Source of the DNA: G963667145 sp963676515 [NCBI: Candidatus Cloacimonadota bacterium]
GTDB lineage: Bacteria; Cloacimonadota; Cloacimonadia; G963667145
DNA length: 64,000 nt
Reading direction: 5' to 3'
Assembly (NCBI GenBank): GCA_963676515.1
Contig: OY781061.1
Coordinates: forward strand, 1,178,001-1,242,000
Position 1 is the stretch's first letter; the number at the start of each line of letters is the position of its first letter. A program made the translations under genes and the position numbers. Positions 62,701 to 64,000 of this stretch are shown piece after piece. A model generated the notes under the pieces. That model was not told the origin of the DNA. It saw only the letters and a program-made list of their open reading frames with translations, and searched no databases.

Positions 62701-64000
62701 ACAAGAGTAAATTTTCTGGGATGGAGGCTGAGAAGCAGACGGAAGTAATAGACGACTTGGAAAAGCGACTGCTGGATGGGGAAGATTTTAGTGAGAACAA
62801 GAAAGTTAATAGCTACGCATTGCAGATGGCAACGGCAAAAGCTACCAGTAAAAAAAACGAAGAGTGGGAGAAACTGACCAACAAGGACGATTTGTTGAAG
62901 CAGGGGAAAGAGGCTTATTTGGCTGCTTACAAAAAAAATAAAGATTTTGATGTTTCAGCTAAGCTAACCAAGTTGCAGAGCGAGGATCCGCTGATGTATA
63001 GCGTATTGCAGAACCAAGCCAGGCAAGCTGTTTTGGATGAAAAGTATGAGGAGTTTGAGAAATTCTCGACTGAAGAGCAAGAGAGTATTTCTGCGATGGT
63101 GGACGATTATTTGCTGGGAGATGTGGAAGCAATTAAGGAAATTAGTGCGAAATCTGCTGACGAGCGATTGCTAGCAAATGCGGTAATCAGCAAGAAACAG
63201 AAAGAGTATTCTGCCGATCTGGAAGAGAATTTCGAGAAAAATCATGAGAAGAGTGATTTTGTGCAAGAGCTTATCGCTTCTGTGGAGAGTTATAAAAAGA
63301 TGGTAGCTGATGAGGACGCAGAAGTTTCTTCTTTGTCTGAATTTACACCTGAGCAAGTGGGAAAGTTAGAGGAGATTAAGGCTGGCAATCCGCTGCTCTA
63401 TAAGAAGATAGTCGCTTATGCGGAAGAGGAGTCCGAGCGGAACTTGGAGTACGATTTTGATTATCAAGATAAGCTGGGCTCTTTCGAGCAGCAGCTGGCG
63501 AAAGTGGCTGCTAGCGAAGGATCATCGATGAGAGCAGATGGAGATATTTTATTGCAGGGTAGTAAGTTGACAGCGGGCGGAGACTTAGAGCAGCGAGCTG
63601 GAGGAGATATCAATATTTATTCTGTGGAAGATTATGAATACCATGACAAAAGTGTGGAGAAAAGCGGAATGATGAGTGATATTGTCAAAGGTATGGGAAT
63701 GGCAGCGGGTATAATGGGCATGGGTGAAGCTTATTCTGGATTAATAAAAGCTGCTAACTTAGACAATCTGACGGGTAAAGAAGAAGAGACTCAAAAATAC
63801 ATCAAGCAAATAGCTTCTGAAACTAATGTGGACGGTGATTTGAGCCTACTAGCAGGTAATGATATAAATATGATAGGCAGTGATATTACTACTACCGGTA
63901 ATGCTGATATAGATGCTGGGGGAGATCTGACTATAGCGGCAGCACCAGAGAGTAGCTACGAGCGGACAATGAGCCAGAAGACCGAGTTTGGCAAAGCGGG
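56739..64000 (+). CDS. TpsA/CdiA-like filamentous haemagglutinin (3'-truncated by the window)
   Basis: The frame is open from ATG 56739 (GGAGGAG upstream) to the window end, over 2,400 codons. A long signal peptide (about 37 residues) is followed by a TPS domain with N-P-N-G-I-Y-V-N-G, then filamentous haemagglutinin repeats. Near residues 1556-1640 a segment with R-Y-I-L-E-G, E-L-S-A-E-Q-I-N-S-L and P-I-V-W-L-V-E matches the segment conserved in CdiA and FhaB. Two charged helical stretches (about 1665-1730 and 1980-2260) interrupt the repeats. It is exported by the TpsB at 53939. CdiA proteins carry toxins at the C-terminus, which here lies beyond the window, so toxin and immunity genes cannot be judged. 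Confidence 0.92.
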   Translation, partial: MKRKKIVLYSQRRDLKSKFILLFVSFQIIFSPILADANIIVDQTKNQKTSVDQTQSGVDQVNISSPSAAGVSHNSFDKFNVSSKGVVINNSAADGVSVIGGAVYKNPNFQTDKREASIILNEVTGTSRSDLLGWTEIFGKSAEYVLANPNGIYVNGAGFINTPKVTLTTGVPEVRGGELLGIGVKQGTIMVGEQGVDITGLSYFGILARAAQIGGQIADNLGKTQIDFVLGQNDIDYESKEIESSSQGAGKPEVALDASALGSIFAGSIKIISTENGVGVNSKGLLWAGVGDVEITSSGKVVCKDIYAKNRVKLESEKAMEQTESGLITAESGDIDLHSDESMMVRAIQAGGEIDAFSGKEMTIAGDVVALGDVSLESSEGAVVVQADDAHAWKVFSDKDLTVKGKDFFNENGILRSGQELVIEVLNKVRNTGEILAGESLSLQGKEIENSNLISSDGDFFLNSENFANEGFVYAGENLRLGLTENLQNAGAIYSLGLMKIEAESVENFVESEMVSKGDLNLLAQNLEQSGLLKSELNVDIDVSDFENKGTISGNCIDLTGENLQNKGSILSSGSLLSIVSSGEINNYDTIVAEGSLQISSKNGFFNEQNSVLSGEDITLQSEEIANDGLISAGGDFFAKGENFINSDLVVAGENLDLKIGQILENAGTIYSLELLKIETGSVENLLGAEVESEGDLELLAESLQQKGLLKSAGDMKLDLAESEFENQGTISGKSLELTVGDVLNRGSILTSGELLSIVSSGSFVNYDTIVAGGSLQIHSENGLLNAENSVVAADGDALLCDETSIENQQNSQIFAEGSLDLKSTEKITNDGGNIFSGGDLSIGALTESGLQMVENLSGTILSEGDFVLQTDELINEGEMTSFAEMSLQIEERDFTNAGDIFAQGLLNLDLGQTNSLQNGGLLAGGGMQINAKEIDNASKIVAGSGGGEFSIVSDFVNNGQLFSQGNLDLRVGADFANNANATLFAEGDLSIITGGDLSNRAIQGIYAGQNMSLKVDGELSNDASEFTAVGDLDLETGYLTSSGNFYAKDSLRMLIRSGNFENKGELVGENLASVELASGKNFINRGLVSGDSVNVSAYNITNYSNILIGNKGGKLKAGCDILNHKTISSQGGLLLDAKFDLANYTGSSLLSGGKMEIVTGSDVYNYTNSTIYSGGDLTAEVANLLYNYKGSILSKGKMSLMGINRDSINYLYNFAGDIQSEGNLVIKSDKIDNISEFISSNIIIIENRVNSQLSYDCYDDHRPEYHYRKIILEYDNSVSSSSKIYVNSSNIQALGNVSIEAKTIFNNRSKILSNNNIILKGNLSNESNSNYTLTNGKKTVTIIEGQKAWKNWRGQTKTGSKYEESRSYVWESQNYNIDIKNFDGSSGEALIKAKNGVNVTGQNVVNGNPSVGAVSTCSISSSTSVNTDAFSSATIAVSFLDNIFVEKHQNLPLMDISQLVTEKNSANSQGKDKHKKVVVNPVGEKIIADAEGKPLNSPITSVEIDADFGSKLYKKSKGENPKYVVETRDAFVMLESLYGSEYLLDRIDYHPEQELTFTGDPFYEMREVNKAIEREYRQRYILEGCASEQEQYEKLLENGAKAYRDYNLAVGIELSAEQINSLQEPIVWLVEAEVDGKKVLTPKLYFPESLQVKLGVGSDGKITSMKEESSNLTENLDKELAMMQAEIASAESGRSAYLEAMSLQAEELAQQKSLLQESGDKLIAEMGTDDLQGSVIKGQTVSISGGAVSNSCSIIGEKSLRMDVESIVNDGGDLLGEQVSLQTEADLINKSGGNIFADSALVLRVGGNLSNLTDKNTVNYGDEYIHEELGERSSIGSGGSLDMMVKGDFTNRAGDLAVAGDARILVDGKTTFETVKLRDKESHQEGDKSVSTDSTKSVGATMAIGGNLFWRNTDSINITAGKIDVGGYGDVDSKASINIMNDYNTGYRQEVSEDDGWISSKKTTEVWESQTVVGSEVNFGTKFEESDKSKFSGMEAEKQTEVIDDLEKRLLDGEDFSENKKVNSYALQMATAKATSKKNEEWEKLTNKDDLLKQGKEAYLAAYKKNKDFDVSAKLTKLQSEDPLMYSVLQNQARQAVLDEKYEEFEKFSTEEQESISAMVDDYLLGDVEAIKEISAKSADERLLANAVISKKQKEYSADLEENFEKNHEKSDFVQELIASVESYKKMVADEDAEVSSLSEFTPEQVGKLEEIKAGNPLLYKKIVAYAEEESERNLEYDFDYQDKLGSFEQQLAKVAASEGSSMRADGDILLQGSKLTAGGDLEQRAGGDINIYSVEDYEYHDKSVEKSGMMSDIVKGMGMAAGIMGMGEAYSGLIKAANLDNLTGKEEETQKYIKQIASETNVDGDLSLLAGNDINMIGSDITTTGNADIDAGGDLTIAAAPESSYERTMSQKTEFGKA
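58008..59085 (+). repeat. Tandem 179-codon repeat in tpsA
   Basis: Two successive blocks of 537 bp match in order of motifs, e.g. atcgtttccag at 58473 and 59010, gtgtggaaaa near 58252 and 58789, and agggacgataagtgg near 58384 and 58921. Substitutions are many, so the duplication is old, but the frame and length are kept. Confidence 0.75.

Overview
The window is a chromosomal segment of a Gram-negative, low-to-medium GC bacterium. It carries bamA, a second Omp85-like protein, a YejM/PbgA-like sulfatase, several outer-membrane barrels and a two-partner secretion locus. I cannot name the phylum. Three hints point weakly to the FCB superphylum (Bacteroidota/Fibrobacterota/Cloacimonadota relatives): a recurrent promoter in which TTGACA is followed at a fixed 29-bp span by TTG (like the -33/-7 promoters of Bacteroidota), a Big_5-type lipoprotein with a GGPLDE segment after its lipobox, and dispersed repeats with 'catctgtgg/catccgtgg' cores. 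Many genes overlap by 4 bp, and TTG and GTG starts are common.

Layout. 1-455: end of a BspA-like (DUF285) surface protein. 456-1387: gene-free mosaic of dispersed repeats. 1388-8938 (+): Omp85-like protein, Lon, a small DUF4911-like protein, an outer-membrane barrel, a Ca/Na antiporter and SecG, followed by two tandem tRNA-Leu genes (anticodons AAG and CAG). 14714-9170 (-): rpmE, DUF1385, prfA, nuoE-like, moaA, yhhQ, a small membrane protein and a Fic protein. 17977-14805 (-): a two-gene restriction-modification system with nuclease and methylase in one chain and a separate specificity subunit. 17978-18740: repeat mosaic. 18741-19814 (+): butyrate kinase. 30965-19880 (-): a complete branched-chain amino-acid operon (leader peptide, ilvN, ilvC, leuA, cimA, leuC, leuD, leuB, ilvD, ilvB). 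38428-31152 (-): U32 peptidase-like, cdd, ftsE/ftsX-like, pgsA, deoB, AI-2E permease, trmB and an HTH-EIIA protein. 38429-40180: the largest repeat mosaic. 40219-53844 (+): Ig-like lipoprotein, YejM-like sulfatase, small membrane protein, tgt, GtrA, thrA, pdxJ, bamA, a BtuF/BtuC-like pair and an NSS symporter. 53939-64000: a TpsB transporter, a small secreted protein on the other strand, and a huge TpsA/CdiA-like exoprotein that runs off the window.

The most informative discoveries are these. (1) A 28-codon leader peptide (30872-30786, -) with nine Leu, six Ile and one Val codon sits between a promoter and a strong hairpin upstream of ilvN, and looks like a classical attenuator for the whole ilv-leu operon. 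(2) The TpsB transporter has a C-terminal periplasmic extension with two LysM-like domains, not usual for this family. (3) The promoter motif TTGACA-N20-TTG recurs at exactly 29 bp upstream of five genes. (4) The aspartokinase half of ThrA and the FtsE ATPase have lost key catalytic residues. (5) The specificity subunit has a 24-bp tandem repeat in its hinge that could alter DNA target spacing. (6) The repeat islands contain a long cruciform whose arms covary between copies.
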